Source: CBDIHP01 sp965279195
GTDB taxonomy: Bacteria; Planctomycetota; Planctomycetia; Isosphaerales; Isosphaeraceae
Assembly (NCBI GenBank): GCA_965279195.1
Contig: CBDIHP010000041.1
Location: 227,595 to 291,594, forward strand
Direction: 5' to 3'
DNA length: 64,000 nt
The notes under the pieces are model-generated. The model was not told the origin of the DNA. It ran no database searches and saw only the letters and a program-made list of their open reading frames with translations. Numbering within the stretch: the first letter of the stretch is position 1; each line of letters starts with the position of its first letter. Shown here piece after piece: positions 39,719-49,290 of this stretch. A program made the translations under genes and the position numbers.

Positions 39719-41050
39719 TCAGGCCGCCAGCCCTGAGACCGTCTGCAACAGGTCCAGGACGCCCGTGGGCACGAACTCCGAGGGCAAGCCCTGGCGACCC
39801 TTCTGGGTCTGCAACGCCAGCTCGAACGCGATAGAGGGCTTCTCGGGACGACTCACGTACTTCCGCAGGAGTTTCTCATACTGCGGAGGCGTGGGCTCCG
39901 GGACGCCCATGCGGGTCATGATGGTCGAGACCTGCTTGGCCGTCATCTTCATCGGGCACTCGCCGATGCGGGCCTTGTAGGCCGAGTAGCAGGCCCAGGC
40001 GTCCACGAACGCACGCTCCCTCGATACCGGGTTGGCGAACCCCGATAGTCTATTACATAGTATGAGGGACTGGTCGGTGCTAGGTGGGACGATGACCCGG
40101 CCCTGGTCCCCTACTCGCCGTCCCAGCAGGGCCTCCAGCACGCCCCAGGCGTCGAACCTCAGTTCGAGTGCCTTCGCGATATGGTCCACGCCCACCGCCC
40201 TCCCGAAGGACGGGTTGGCCAGCGTGGTGCGGATGCAGGCCCGGATCGACGCCCTGGCCCCCGTCGGCGGCGTCCTCGCGAGGCCCAGGCGGTGGAAGTG
40301 GCCCCACCAGGCGGCCACGACCTCCTCGACCAGGTCTTCGGGGTAGCCCCGCCCGAGCAGGCTGCCGATCACGCGGTTCATCCGGTCGTGTCGTATGCCC
40401 GCCCTGACGACGGGGAACCTCGCGACGGCCTCCGCCAGCAGGACGTCAGACGCCCCCACGCGGTCGCCCGTCGGGGCCGCACTGGATCGGGGCAGGGAGG
40501 TGGGCCGAGGGCCCGGAAGCACGGCCTCCCTGAGCCAGTCGGGCATGGCTGCGATGCCCTGTCTCGGCGTCCGCTCCCACCGATACTCCCGCCCCGTCTC
40601 CGGATGGACGCTGGGCTCGACGACGAGATAGCCGCCGTCGCCCTTCACGTCGATCCCGGGGAGGATGCCGTTGGAGCAGCGGTGAGTCTCGCCCTCCCCC
40701 ACCCGGAACAGGTAGTGGAGGCCCTCGTTGCCCGTCTTCGCGAACGCGGTCTCGGGGAGGTGGCGTCTCCCGAGGAGCCGCCTGAGGGACCCGTTGCCCC
40801 CGTTGCGGGGGTCGATGTCGAGGGCCACGACGCCTCCCCCTGTGAGGATGGCCAGGTTGGCGTGGGACCTCCGGCCGAACCACTTTCGGATCTCCGCCGG
40901 GTCGGTCGTGGCCCTGTCTTGCCATTGCCTGATCAGGGGCGTCTTCTCGCCCGGCTTCAGGGGCACGACGCGGAATCCCTGGGCGGCGTAGCCGAGGGCG
41001 GCGTGGAGCACGGTGGAGCCGGGGTCGTAGGGTCGGAGGTCGCTGGGCAT
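39719..41050 (-). CDS. Bifunctional primase-polymerase (Prim-Pol)
   Basis: A 443-residue protein with the AEP-type Prim-Pol domain of plasmids and phages. PLKPGEKTPLIRQWQDRATT is the usual start. VVALDIDPRNGG (Asp78, Asp80) binds metal. GNEGLHYLF carries the histidine near residue 112, and GIDVKGDGGYLVVEPS the next motif. The C-terminal part is helical (MTAKQVSTIMTRMGVPEPTP) with no helicase motif. It is unrelated in detail to the primase at 24125, so the element has two different primases. Start ATG 41050. Confidence 0.88.
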   Translation of the reverse strand: MPSDLRPYDPGSTVLHAALGYAAQGFRVVPLKPGEKTPLIRQWQDRATTDPAEIRKWFGRRSHANLAILTGGGVVALDIDPRNGGNGSLRRLLGRRHLPETAFAKTGNEGLHYLFRVGEGETHRCSNGILPGIDVKGDGGYLVVEPSVHPETGREYRWERTPRQGIAAMPDWLREAVLPGPRPTSLPRSSAAPTGDRVGASDVLLAEAVARFPVVRAGIRHDRMNRVIGSLLGRGYPEDLVEEVVAAWWGHFHRLGLARTPPTGARASIRACIRTTLANPSFGRAVGVDHIAKALELRFDAWGVLEALLGRRVGDQGRVIVPPSTDQSLILCNRLSGFANPVSRERAFVDAWACYSAYKARIGECPMKMTAKQVSTIMTRMGVPEPTPPQYEKLLRKYVSRPEKPSIAFELALQTQKGRQGLPSEFVPTGVLDLLQTVSGLAA

Positions 41051-41537
41051 CGGCGGGGTGTCCTTGGAGAAGTTCGAGAGACCACCCCGTAGGAATAGCT
41101 TCCGCTATCAGCGGCCATAGTCGATGCGGCGTCGGAGCCGATCCAGGTCGGCGGTGTCCTTGCGTTAGGTGGCACCAAACCGCCTCCCCGGAAGCCCCAT
41201 CCAGCACGTGGGGCAACTTTCTGAAGAGCATGAATGCAACAACGAGAAGCGTTGGAAAAGAAACGTGGTGGCAACCCGGGGAACTTGCCCGAGATAGCTG
41301 AGCAAATCGGGCAAAGTTACCGGAGGCTAAACGGAACTGATCCCGTCGAGGCGGCACTTACCGCGGATATGCCAGCGGTGTGAAGGCAGTGTCGACTGGA
41401 TCGCAGCCACTCTCCAGGGAGGGCAAGCCCCACCGATCGCTCAAATATCGAGTTGCGAGTCATTGAACCCTAAGTCTATAGAGGAACTTGGAGTTACGCT
41501 CGACGCGATACGTGCAATCGGTTGACCTAGTTGTACC
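41051..41537. other. Noncoding 487-base stretch
   Basis: It lies between the Prim-Pol and excisionase-like genes. No gene or clear repeat was recognised. Confidence 0.4.
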
Positions 41538-41858
41538 TCACGCTGCGACCGAATTCCGGCCAGGCAAAAGTCCTTCGCGATGGTATCGCGTCACTTCCTC
41601 CACCGGCAGAACCCATCTCTGGGACCGCCCCCGGCCGGATTTCTGTTTGATTCCGTTCAGCCTGCCGGTCTTCAGGTAGTCGCGGACCGTTCGGTCCGAC
41701 CGGAGCCCGACGCGGTCGGCGAATTCTTCCGTCGTCAAGAATTCCTTCGAGGTGGTGTCAGTGGTCGGTTTCGCGGAGAGTTGGTCGAGCCGGTCCAGGA
41801 TTTCGAGCAGGATTCGTTGAAGAGGCTCGCAGTTGATGCCGTCGCAGGAGGAGTTCAT
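41538..41858 (-). CDS. Excisionase-like helix-turn-helix protein
   Basis: A 106-residue protein. Residues about 40-95 (FLTTEEFADRVGLRSDRTV, RDYLKTGRLNGIKQKSGRGR, WVLPVEEVTRY) form a MerR/Xis-like winged helix that recognises DNA ends. It is 104 bases downstream of the integrase on the same strand, the usual place for a recombination directionality factor. It could also be a repressor. Confidence 0.7.
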   Translation of the reverse strand: MNSSCDGINCEPLQRILLEILDRLDQLSAKPTTDTTSKEFLTTEEFADRVGLRSDRTVRDYLKTGRLNGIKQKSGRGRSQRWVLPVEEVTRYHREGLLPGRNSVAA

Positions 41859-41962
41859 CGGCGACCAGTTGGTTCGAGGGCGAAAGGATGCGGGGGCACT
41901 TCGCCCCCGCTATGGTCCTAATAGCTTCCGCCCCTCGGGCCCCAAGTGAGTTTATCCCGGGT

Positions 41963-43219
41963 TCAGGAGATACTCTCGATCGCCTCCTTCTGGGTCTTTG
42001 AATGGAGGTGCCGATATCGCTCCCGCATCTCGTCAGTCTGATGCCCCACGAAGGAGTCGATGATCCGCTGATCGACGGACTTCGACGCGAGATTACTGCA
42101 GAGGCTGTGGCGGAAAACGTGGAAGCCCTTGATGACGCTCCACTTGGTGTCTCTCAGAGTGGCCTTGAAGTGGTGGGTGGCGGCGTCCTTGGTGAGCGGC
42201 GAACCGTCCGTGTGGCAGAGGGCGTATTGTCCGCCCGGATGCCTCGCAAACCACTCCGTCATCGTGTCGCGAAGCCTCGGGTGAAGCTGAACCTGGCGGG
42301 ACACGGCCCGGTTACGCCCTCGGCCTTTCGTCCCCCGGATGTTGACGGTGCCGGCCGCGAAGTCGAAATCATCGATCAGGACGCGGACGATTTCGCTCCG
42401 GCGGGCCCCCGTGTAGGCGACCATCGTGAACATGGGCAGGATGAACGGCTCCGTTGCCCGTCCCGCCACTTCTCGGAGGACGTCGACGACCTCCTGCTCG
42501 GTCAGGTAGAGGGATATCCACAGGGCTTCTTCCAGAGAAGCATCCACGCCTCCGCGGTCGAGTTTCGTGCGGATCGTGTCGTATGTCCGGTACATCTCCT
42601 TCTCCTGGCCGAGGGGCATCCGCAGGTCCCTAAGACGCCACGGGACGGCCGCCCGGACCAGGCCGTTGAGCAGCCCCCATCTCCAGACCTGACCCAGGGT
42701 AGCGAGTTCCTTCTCGATCGTGACCCTCTGGATCCTTTGACCCCGACGCCCCTCCTGCCTGGCCCGGTTGTCGACATACCCCTGAATGTCACGGAAGACG
42801 ATCGAGTCGACCTTCCGCGAGCCGCCCAGGAGCCCAGGCTCCGCCAGGTGGGCCATGTGGATGACCTCGGTCTGGTGCGTCGAGCGGCGATCAACATCCG
42901 ACGACCTGGCCGACTGATATGCGTTGAAAAGGCCTCCGAGCGTGCAGGCCTTGGGTCGGGGAGGTGGCTCGACCCGGACGACCTCCCTGCCCCCGTTGAT
43001 CACGAAGACAGCAAAGTCACACGAGTCCGGCACCTCCACGATCCCCGCCTCGATCTTCCGAAGGGAGTCTTCGATGTGGTCGCACCAGGCGTCGGCCTGG
43101 GCATCCGTCCGGATATCCTTGAGCTTGCAGGCCCGCTTGTATTTGCGGTTACCCTGCGACGCCAGCCGGAAGCCGAAGTAGTAACCGCCGGACTTCTCGT
43201 TCTTCTCGAACCACGCCAT
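41963..43219 (-). CDS. int: Tyrosine site-specific integrase
   Basis: A 418-residue tyrosine recombinase. The core-binding domain spans about residues 95-200. The catalytic residues are all present: Arg273 in TGARRSEIVR, His367 and Arg370 in HVFRHSL, His393 in VGHQ, and Tyr402 in RERYRHL. The start MAWFEKNEKSGGYYFGF lies 159 bases from the tRNA-Leu 3' end and it reads into the element, as expected for an enzyme using that tRNA as attB. It is intact, unlike the copy at 18257. Confidence 0.95.
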   Translation of the reverse strand: MAWFEKNEKSGGYYFGFRLASQGNRKYKRACKLKDIRTDAQADAWCDHIEDSLRKIEAGIVEVPDSCDFAVFVINGGREVVRVEPPPRPKACTLGGLFNAYQSARSSDVDRRSTHQTEVIHMAHLAEPGLLGGSRKVDSIVFRDIQGYVDNRARQEGRRGQRIQRVTIEKELATLGQVWRWGLLNGLVRAAVPWRLRDLRMPLGQEKEMYRTYDTIRTKLDRGGVDASLEEALWISLYLTEQEVVDVLREVAGRATEPFILPMFTMVAYTGARRSEIVRVLIDDFDFAAGTVNIRGTKGRGRNRAVSRQVQLHPRLRDTMTEWFARHPGGQYALCHTDGSPLTKDAATHHFKATLRDTKWSVIKGFHVFRHSLCSNLASKSVDQRIIDSFVGHQTDEMRERYRHLHSKTQKEAIESIS

Positions 43220-43331
43220 CTGATGTCTCGCTCCGCTGGTCGGTGAATTTCTCCACCGGACTCATAGGTTGTCGCGAGACCGTCGCATCTCCCACCTTGC
43301 CCCAAATCTGCCCCAAAGCCATCGCTTCGAA

Positions 43332-43369
43332 ATGAAAAAGGACTCACGCCGAATCGACGTAAGTCCTTT
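43332..43369 (-). terminator. Intrinsic terminator following tRNA-Leu
   Basis: On the minus strand AAAGGACTTACG pairs with CGTGAGTCCTTT and is followed by a T run. It starts nine bases after the tRNA 3' end and lies inside the element. A matching hairpin lies beside the distal att copy (19621-19653). Confidence 0.8.
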
Positions 43370-43377
43370 CGCAGCAA

Positions 43378-43437
43378 TGCCGAAGAGAGGACTTGAACCT
43401 CCACGGGCATGGTTAGCCCACTAGGACCTGAACCTAG
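43378..43437. other. Attachment site copy (tRNA-proximal att)
   Basis: Identical over 60 bases to 19662-19721. It covers the tRNA from the discriminator base through the anticodon loop and the far side of the anticodon stem. Confidence 0.95.
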
Positions 43438-43464
43438 CGCGTCTGCCAATTCCGCCACTTCGGC
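43378..43464 (-). tRNA. tRNA-Leu (anticodon CAG)
   Basis: An 87-base gene with acceptor GCCGAAG/CTTCGGC, discriminator A, D-arm GGCGGAATTGGCAGACGC, anticodon stem CTAGG/CCTAG with loop TTCAGGT (anticodon 43428-43430), a long variable arm typical of class II tRNAs, and T-loop GGTTCAAGTCC. CCA is not encoded. The 3' 60 bases double as the attachment site, and the gene stays complete because the element carries them. Confidence 0.97.
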
Positions 43465-43615
43465 CTACGGAAGTTTTATAGCGAATGAGGGGGCGGGGGG
43501 TCAAGGGGGTAGCGGTGTCATGTGGGGTCGGGCGGGGTTCGGGTCGACTCGGTCGGGGGAGAGGTCGAATAGGATAGGTAGGGGATCGGGGCACAGGCCT
43601 GGTGAGGGGGTGGTC

Positions 43616-44419
43616 ATGGGGATGGAACAGATCGATCGGATCGCCCCGACGCGGAGGCCCGACCGGAGGGTCGTGATGCGGCAGAGCTGGAGGAACCTGC
43701 TGTTCCTCCACTGGCCGATCGAGGTCGGGCAGCTCAGGCCGCTGATCCCGGAGGCCCTGTCGATCGACACGTTCGAAGGGGTTGCGTATGTCGGACTCGT
43801 GCCATTCAGCATGAGAAGGGTGCGGCCGGCCGGGCTGCCGGCGGTTCCCTGGCTGTCGAATTTCCACGAGACCAACGTCCGTACCTACGTCCACCTGGAG
43901 GGGCGGGATCCCGGGGTCTGGTTCTTCAGCCTCGACGCGGCCAATCCGGTCGCGGTCCAGCTCGCGCGGCGGCTCTTCTTCCTGCCGTACTTCGACGCGA
44001 GGATGAGCGTGGACGCCAGGGGCCCGGGCGGGGAGGCCTCGGCGGACTCGACGAGCTACCTGCCCGTGGGCTCGACCTTGCGATACTACTCGCAGCGCAC
44101 CTGGGACGAACCTTGCCCCGCCACCACATGTCTCCGGGCCCGCGTCACCGGCCCGGCTTCTCCCGCCGTCCCCGGGAGCCTGGAACACTTCCTCGCCGAG
44201 CGTTATCTCCTCTACGCAAACCACCCGAAACAAGGCATTAAAGTCGGCCAGGTTTACCATACTTCTTATCCGATCCAGGCGGCGGAGCTTGAGGCGCTGG
44301 ATGAGACGATCATCCCGGCTGCGAAGCTGACCCGTCCTGCCGGGCCCCCGCCCCTGACGCACTTTGCCTCGGGGGTCGACGTGGACATCTTTGCACTTCA
44401 ATCCGCGCGTCGCGTCTAG
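43616..44419 (+). CDS. DUF2071 (YqjF-like) protein
   Basis: A 267-residue cytoplasmic protein of the YqjF/DUF2071 family, function unknown. FLHWPIEVGQLRPLIPEALS, YVGLVPFSMRRVRPAGLPA and FHETNVRTYVHLEGRDPGVW are signature stretches; LYANHPKQGIKVGQVYHTSY is typical of the second half. It is divergent from tRNA-Leu and lies on the chromosomal side. ATG 43616 follows GAGGGGG; ATG 43622 is an alternative. Confidence 0.88.
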   Translation: MGMEQIDRIAPTRRPDRRVVMRQSWRNLLFLHWPIEVGQLRPLIPEALSIDTFEGVAYVGLVPFSMRRVRPAGLPAVPWLSNFHETNVRTYVHLEGRDPGVWFFSLDAANPVAVQLARRLFFLPYFDARMSVDARGPGGEASADSTSYLPVGSTLRYYSQRTWDEPCPATTCLRARVTGPASPAVPGSLEHFLAERYLLYANHPKQGIKVGQVYHTSYPIQAAELEALDETIIPAAKLTRPAGPPPLTHFASGVDVDIFALQSARRV

Positions 44420-44950
44420 AGTCGCCAGACTACGACAACGGAAGATGCCGTTGAGCGATGGTTTACGCCGTGACGCGAAAAATCACACGGAATTCCGCGC
44501 GCCCGAAACGGGCCCATCCCACCGCGTCATGCATGGTGGGTCATTCGCTTGATATGGCTGATTCCTACGAAGGATCCAAACCAGGTCCGGGAGGATCTGA
44601 CCGCCTTCTCGCGCCGTTTCGGCCCGAGTTTGGGGGGAAATCCCGACGTATAGGCGGGAATTTGTCCGAGACATCTGTCAAACCACCGAAGTATGTGCGA
44701 CGGAATCCGGGAAAAGAAAGCCGAATCCCGGTAACTCGAAACAAACCGAAGAAGGACGCGCGACTCTCCTGAATGCGTGTCAATTTTTTGCGGAATCCGA
44801 GGCAACGTCTTGCATTCTCGGAATCGGCCTCCCATCCTAGCAACCGGCCTTGAGGGGCCTCGGGTGAGGGTGAAGGAGTCGCCAGCCCGAGGCGGGACGA
44901 TCGGTCGCCATGGCGCGGCCGCACTCCTGGCCTGCAACGGAGTCCGACCC
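44420..44950. other. Noncoding 531-base stretch
   Basis: The base composition is less GC-rich than its surroundings (around 44650-44780). No gene was recognised. Confidence 0.4.
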
Positions 44951-45526
44951 TTGACCACGATCCACACTCTCCGCGTTGCCCGGATCCTGGGGCTTTCCTC
45001 GGTCACGTTTGTCCTGGCGATGACCGCCGCCCGCTCCGAGGAAGTCTCCCCGGCCCTGCCGCCGGCCCCGGCCCAGATGTCGCCGGCCCCGGCCCGGGGC
45101 GAGGCCCCCAGGACCGACACGCAGGTCCAGCCCGCCGCCGCCGCCCCCGCGGCCCCCGCCCCAGCGGCCACGACGGCCGCCGCCGAGACCGCCGCCGCCC
45201 CCGCGGCCCCCGTCTACTACGGCGATCCCTACGGCTTCACCGACTGGCTGAACAGCGTCCGGGCCCAGTACGGCCTCGGCGCGGTCGGGCACGACCAGAA
45301 CCTCTCGGCATGGGCCGCCGTCAATAACGACCACCAGAACGCCTACGGCATGGGCCACCATGTCATGGGTGCCGCCCGCCGCCAGAACAGCGGCATGGGG
45401 GCCAGCACTACCGTCTTCCAGATGTGGATGGCGTCCCCGGCCCACCGCGCGGCCCTCCTCGACCCGTCGATCTCCTGGATCGGCATCGCCGCCAGCGGCG
45501 CCTACTGGACGTTCAACGCCTACTGA
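44951..45526 (+). CDS. Secreted CAP-domain protein
   Basis: A 191-residue protein with a signal peptide (HTLRVARILGLSSVTFVLAM), an Ala/Pro-rich linker and a CAP/SCP/PR1 domain: FTDWLNSVRAQYGLGAVGHD, LSAWAAVNNDHQNAYGMGHH, MWMASPAHRAALLDPSISWI. Bacterial CAP proteins are secreted and mostly of unknown activity. The start is a TTG at 44951 with GGAG eight bases before; no ATG lies between it and the signal helix. It is alone on its strand segment. Confidence 0.8.
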   Translation: MTTIHTLRVARILGLSSVTFVLAMTAARSEEVSPALPPAPAQMSPAPARGEAPRTDTQVQPAAAAPAAPAPAATTAAAETAAAPAAPVYYGDPYGFTDWLNSVRAQYGLGAVGHDQNLSAWAAVNNDHQNAYGMGHHVMGAARRQNSGMGASTTVFQMWMASPAHRAALLDPSISWIGIAASGAYWTFNAY

Positions 45527-45954
45527 TCGGATCAACTCCGATCCGGTTCTTCGCGGAACCCAAGAACGGTCGCGCCCGTTTGCCGACACCTCGGCAAGCC
45601 CCCATCTCGATATCAAGGCGCGCCGTCCGATCCCACTCCGCACGCCCGACGTCCCCGGCCGAACCGTCCGCGACTGGCACCGCCAGCCACGGCCGCCGCT
45701 CACTCCACGCGCGCAACCCGAGTGAGAACGACCGAGCGTCCGAGCAAACGGAGCCGAAACCCGAAAATGAGGGCCAGGGATGGCCCTCGTTCCATTTCGA
45801 ATACACCCCGAGATTGCTACGGGGGAGCCGACCGGGCGCGAGATGCGGCCGGCCGTTGGATCTGGTTCAATCCCTCCGCACAGCGCAATGCGGTGTGCGA
45901 CCGCGGAGATACCGGAATCATGGGCCGTCACCGTAACCCGCCGGGGCTCTTGCC
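45527..45954. other. Noncoding 428-base stretch
   Basis: No gene or repeat was recognised between the CAP protein and the membrane protein genes. Confidence 0.4.
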
Positions 45955-46662
45955 ATGACGTGGGTCACGATCACCTTCGGGACGGACACTTACGGGAAGG
46001 TCAAGTCCGTGCAGGGGGTTTCGGTCGTCACGACATTCGCCATGTTCCAGTTCCTCCCGATCTACCCCGTCGAGTCCTTCTACCTGATGACCCTGGGGCC
46101 GCTGGATCAACACGGGATCCCGTTCGGGCCCAAGCGATTCACCCGCGAATTCCAGGGACTCCCCCTGTCGAAGCTCGACGCGCTCTCGGTTGCGACGGCG
46201 TATCTCCGGGGGGTCTTCGCCTTCCTCGCGGTCCTCGGCAGCCTGGTGCTCGTCCCCGGCTACAGCCTGATCCGGGGCGAGCAGCTCGATGAGGTCGCGA
46301 TGTTGATCGTGAAAATCCTGATCGGTTCGCTCCTCATCGGGTTGGTCGGCGGCGGGCTGTCCTACATCCTGTGCCCGATCTCGGCCCGGGAGAAGTCAAT
46401 CCGCGCGTGTTGCGGCGAGTTGCTCGGGATCGCGATCGATCCGGCCCGGATCCCGCCCGATTGGAATCAGTCCCTCCTCGCGGAGACTCAGGCTGCCGAT
46501 GTGTTTGACACATCCGAGCGAGACAGGCTGATCCGGCGGCTCGTCCAGGCCAGGGTCCGGATGGCGGACGCTGATGAGGAAGACTCCGCAGAACGCCTGA
46601 CGGATGAGCTTCTGGAGAGCCTGCGCCTGACCGACGTGAGCCGACGAGGATCGCGGTTGTGA
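45955..46662 (+). CDS. Membrane protein of unknown function
   Basis: A 235-residue protein. The N-terminal 90 residues (FGTDTYGKVKSVQGVSVVTT, FQFLPIYPVESFYLM) are not recognised. Two transmembrane helices follow (VFAFLAVLGSLVLVPGYSLI and VKILIGSLLIGLVGGGLSYI), then a soluble tail with CCGELLGIAIDPARIP and a helical charged end. No partner gene is evident. Confidence 0.7.
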   Translation: MTWVTITFGTDTYGKVKSVQGVSVVTTFAMFQFLPIYPVESFYLMTLGPLDQHGIPFGPKRFTREFQGLPLSKLDALSVATAYLRGVFAFLAVLGSLVLVPGYSLIRGEQLDEVAMLIVKILIGSLLIGLVGGGLSYILCPISAREKSIRACCGELLGIAIDPARIPPDWNQSLLAETQAADVFDTSERDRLIRRLVQARVRMADADEEDSAERLTDELLESLRLTDVSRRGSRL

Positions 46663-46715
46663 TTTCTTATGGATTGAACTCTTGTCCACATGCAAGCCCG
46701 TGCACATAATGGGGC

Positions 46716-47396
46716 ATGGCGAGCACGCGGAGAGTTCGATTCGAGGCCCTCCGAGAGCGGGGCAGGGCGGCGTGCGTGGGGATCGACCTCGCGGGGGTGG
46801 AGCACCGCGAGACGGGGGTGGCCGTGCTGGTCGACGGGCGGCTCGAACTGCTCGCCACGGCGGGAACTGACGCCGAGGTGCTGGAATTCGTTTCGCTGGC
46901 GGGGCAGGGCGGGGTGGTGGCGGTGAATGCGCCTCTGACCCGGCCGCTGGGGCGTTGCTGCCTCGATGATGATTGTGCCTGCCGGACCGACCCGGGCACG
47001 CGGAGCCGTCAGCTCGAACGGGAACTCGGGCGCATGAGGGTGCCGACCCTGGCGACGGCGCTCATCAAGGTGCTCGCCCGGCGCGGGGCGCGGATCGCCG
47101 AATCGATCCGCACGCTCGGATATGAGCCGCTGGAGGTCTATCCGTTCGCGACGCTCAAGCTGCTCGGGCTGCCGACGGCCGGGAAGAAGACTGACGCGGG
47201 CCGGCGTCGGATCCGCAAGGCGCTCAAGCCGATCATCCCCGGGCTCGACCGTCAGCACGCGTCCGAGCATCAGCTCGACGCCATCGTCTGCGCCCTCACC
47301 GCCCACCTCTGGACCCTCGGTCGGACCCGGACCATCGGCCTTGCCGAGGAAGGGACGATGGTCATCCCCGACCCTTCAAAGGGTTTGCCGATCTGA
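46716..47396 (+). CDS. DUF429 protein (RNase H-fold, predicted nuclease)
   Basis: The 226-residue protein has CVGIDLAGVEHRETGVAVL at the N-terminus, VVAVNAPLTRP as the second acidic strand, EVYPFATLKLLG and a late EHQLDAIVCALTAHL helix. This set is typical of DUF429, thought to be an RNase H-like nuclease. Biochemical function is unknown. ATG 46716 is close behind the membrane protein gene (53 bases), so co-transcription is possible. Confidence 0.8.
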   Translation: MASTRRVRFEALRERGRAACVGIDLAGVEHRETGVAVLVDGRLELLATAGTDAEVLEFVSLAGQGGVVAVNAPLTRPLGRCCLDDDCACRTDPGTRSRQLERELGRMRVPTLATALIKVLARRGARIAESIRTLGYEPLEVYPFATLKLLGLPTAGKKTDAGRRRIRKALKPIIPGLDRQHASEHQLDAIVCALTAHLWTLGRTRTIGLAEEGTMVIPDPSKGLPI

Positions 47397-47402
47397 TCAT
47401 TT

Positions 47403-48821
47403 TCAGGAAAACAGCGACGTCAATGGCGAGCCGTCGTTGATGCGAAGGGGCCGGCCGATGGGATCGGGGATCTGCTGGGCGGGGTCGATGCCCAGGGCAT
47501 GGAGGATGGTGGCGCCGATGTCGTCGGGGCTGATGGGGTCGCGGGCGGGGTAGGCGGCCCAGCGATCGGAGGCGCCGTAGGTCTGGCCGCCGCGGACGCC
47601 GCCGCCGGCCAGGGCCGCCGAGTAGCAGCGCGGCCAGTGCTCGCGGCCGGTGCCGTTGTTGGTGATCCTCGGCGTGCGGCCGAACTCCCCGGTCCAGACG
47701 ACCAGGGTCTCGTCGAGCAGCCCTCGCGAGTCGAGGTCCTCCAGCAACGCGGCGAAGGCCCGGTCGGCCGGGGGCATCAGCCGATCCTTGAGGTGCCGGA
47801 AGTTCTCGGAGTGGGTGTCCCAGAAGTTCTGGTGGTCGTCGTGCCAGTTGACGGTGACGAGCGGGACGCCGGCCTCGACGAGGCGACGGGCGAGGAGCAG
47901 GCACTGGCCGTGGATGTGTCGCCCGTAGCGGTCTCGGATCTTCGGATCCTCTCGGTCGAGCACGAATGCACCCCGGGCCTCGGCCGAGGACAGGGCGTCG
48001 AGCGCCCGCCCTTGTTGACTCGACCACGAGGTCGGGCCGGGGCCGGGGAGCCCGATGCCCTGAGTCAGGTTTCCGAGCAGCCCTCGGCGTGAGTCGAGCC
48101 GGGGCCCGTCGACGCCCTCGGGGAGGTCGAGCCCCTGGACCTTGAACCGCTTCGCGTTGGGGTCTCCTTCGACCCGGAACGGGTCATAGACCTTGCCGAG
48201 CCAGCCGCCGTGCTGGCCAGGGGCCTTGCCGCCCGGTGCCCCCGGGTGCGCGACCGTCCAGGGCATCATCACGGCCGGGGGCAGCGAGCCGCGCGACGGC
48301 AGCAGCTTGGCCACCAGCGACCCGAGATTCGGCCAATCTTGCGGGGACGGGGGCGCGTCGTCGGATTTCTGCCGGGGGGCCAGGTGCCCGGTCACGACCC
48401 GGTGCGCGCTGGAGAGATGCGCGGGGTCGTCGTGGGTCAGCGACCGGAGGATCGCCAGCCGATGGGCCTGCTGCGCCAGCAAGGGAAAGTGTTCGCTGAT
48501 GAACGTGCCGGGGACGCTCGTGGGGATCGCCTTGAACGGACCCCGGATGCTGTCGGGGGCGTCGGGCTTGGGATCCCAGGTGTCGAGCTGGCTTGGGCCG
48601 CCCCACTGGAAGATGAGGATGCACGACTTCGCCCGGCCGAACCCGTTCCCGGACACGGCCTTGCCGCTCGAGTCCCCGAGGGCGCGGGATTGCCAGAGCG
48701 ACGGCATCGTGAGCGAGGGGAACGCCAGCGCACCCGCCTTGAGGATCGCGCGGCGCGTGAGCCCCAGGCTCCGGAACCCGTCGCAGGCGGTCGCCCGATC
48801 GTCTTGCTCGCGTGTCGGCAT
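47403..48821 (-). CDS. DUF1501 protein, Tat-exported
   Basis: A 472-residue protein of the planctomycete-rich DUF1501 family, related to alkaline phosphatase/sulfatase folds. Twin arginines in LTRRAILKAGALAFPSLTMP form a Tat signal. ILIFQWGGPSQLDTWDPKPD is the signature metal-site start. HDDPAHLSSAHRVVTGH and TLVVWTGEFGRTPRITNNGT with GREHWPRCYSAALAGGG are also diagnostic. These genes usually pair with a DUF1549/DUF1553 cytochrome-type gene; none is adjacent here. Its end faces the DUF429 gene six bases away. Confidence 0.93.
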   Translation of the reverse strand: MPTREQDDRATACDGFRSLGLTRRAILKAGALAFPSLTMPSLWQSRALGDSSGKAVSGNGFGRAKSCILIFQWGGPSQLDTWDPKPDAPDSIRGPFKAIPTSVPGTFISEHFPLLAQQAHRLAILRSLTHDDPAHLSSAHRVVTGHLAPRQKSDDAPPSPQDWPNLGSLVAKLLPSRGSLPPAVMMPWTVAHPGAPGGKAPGQHGGWLGKVYDPFRVEGDPNAKRFKVQGLDLPEGVDGPRLDSRRGLLGNLTQGIGLPGPGPTSWSSQQGRALDALSSAEARGAFVLDREDPKIRDRYGRHIHGQCLLLARRLVEAGVPLVTVNWHDDHQNFWDTHSENFRHLKDRLMPPADRAFAALLEDLDSRGLLDETLVVWTGEFGRTPRITNNGTGREHWPRCYSAALAGGGVRGGQTYGASDRWAAYPARDPISPDDIGATILHALGIDPAQQIPDPIGRPLRINDGSPLTSLFS

Positions 48822-49290
48822 CGATCCAAGCCCCCGGGCCGTTCTCGGGCGGTCGTCGCCCCATTGTTGAATATTCGATCAACAATCGTCATTCAAGAAT
48901 TTACCTTCCTGACCCTCCGTTGTCCAGGTTCGTCGGGGGGATTCCGCATGACTGCGCGGTCATCCGGGAGCGGACTGTCATCACCCGAAGTGTTGCAGGG
49001 CAACACCGATGGGAAATCGCCCGGCAAAGCGGTAGCGGCTTGCGCGGGGGCGTGCTACGATTGATCGAACGGGATCTCGAACGAAACGATTCGGACTGAG
49101 CGCCGGCGGCCTGCGGGGCATCGTGGTCGCGTCTCGTCCGTCCCATCTTCCCGATCGCGAGACTCCCCGACGCCTCGTCGTCTCTCTCCCATTGCACGTA
49201 GAGGCACGATCCGGGTCGCCCCCGTCGCATTCGCGCGACGGGCCGGGCCTCCCCGATCGTCCTCGTCCGTCCAGAGCGGGCCGGTTCGAC
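48822..49290. other. Noncoding 469-base stretch
   Basis: The divergent promoter space between the DUF1501 and STAS genes. An AT-richer patch lies at 48870-48900. No specific sites were assigned. Confidence 0.4.

Noticed and set aside
45780..46292. 170-codon frame overlapping the membrane protein gene
   Set aside because: Arg/Pro-rich shadow. The frame from 45955 has transmembrane helices and a plausible start.
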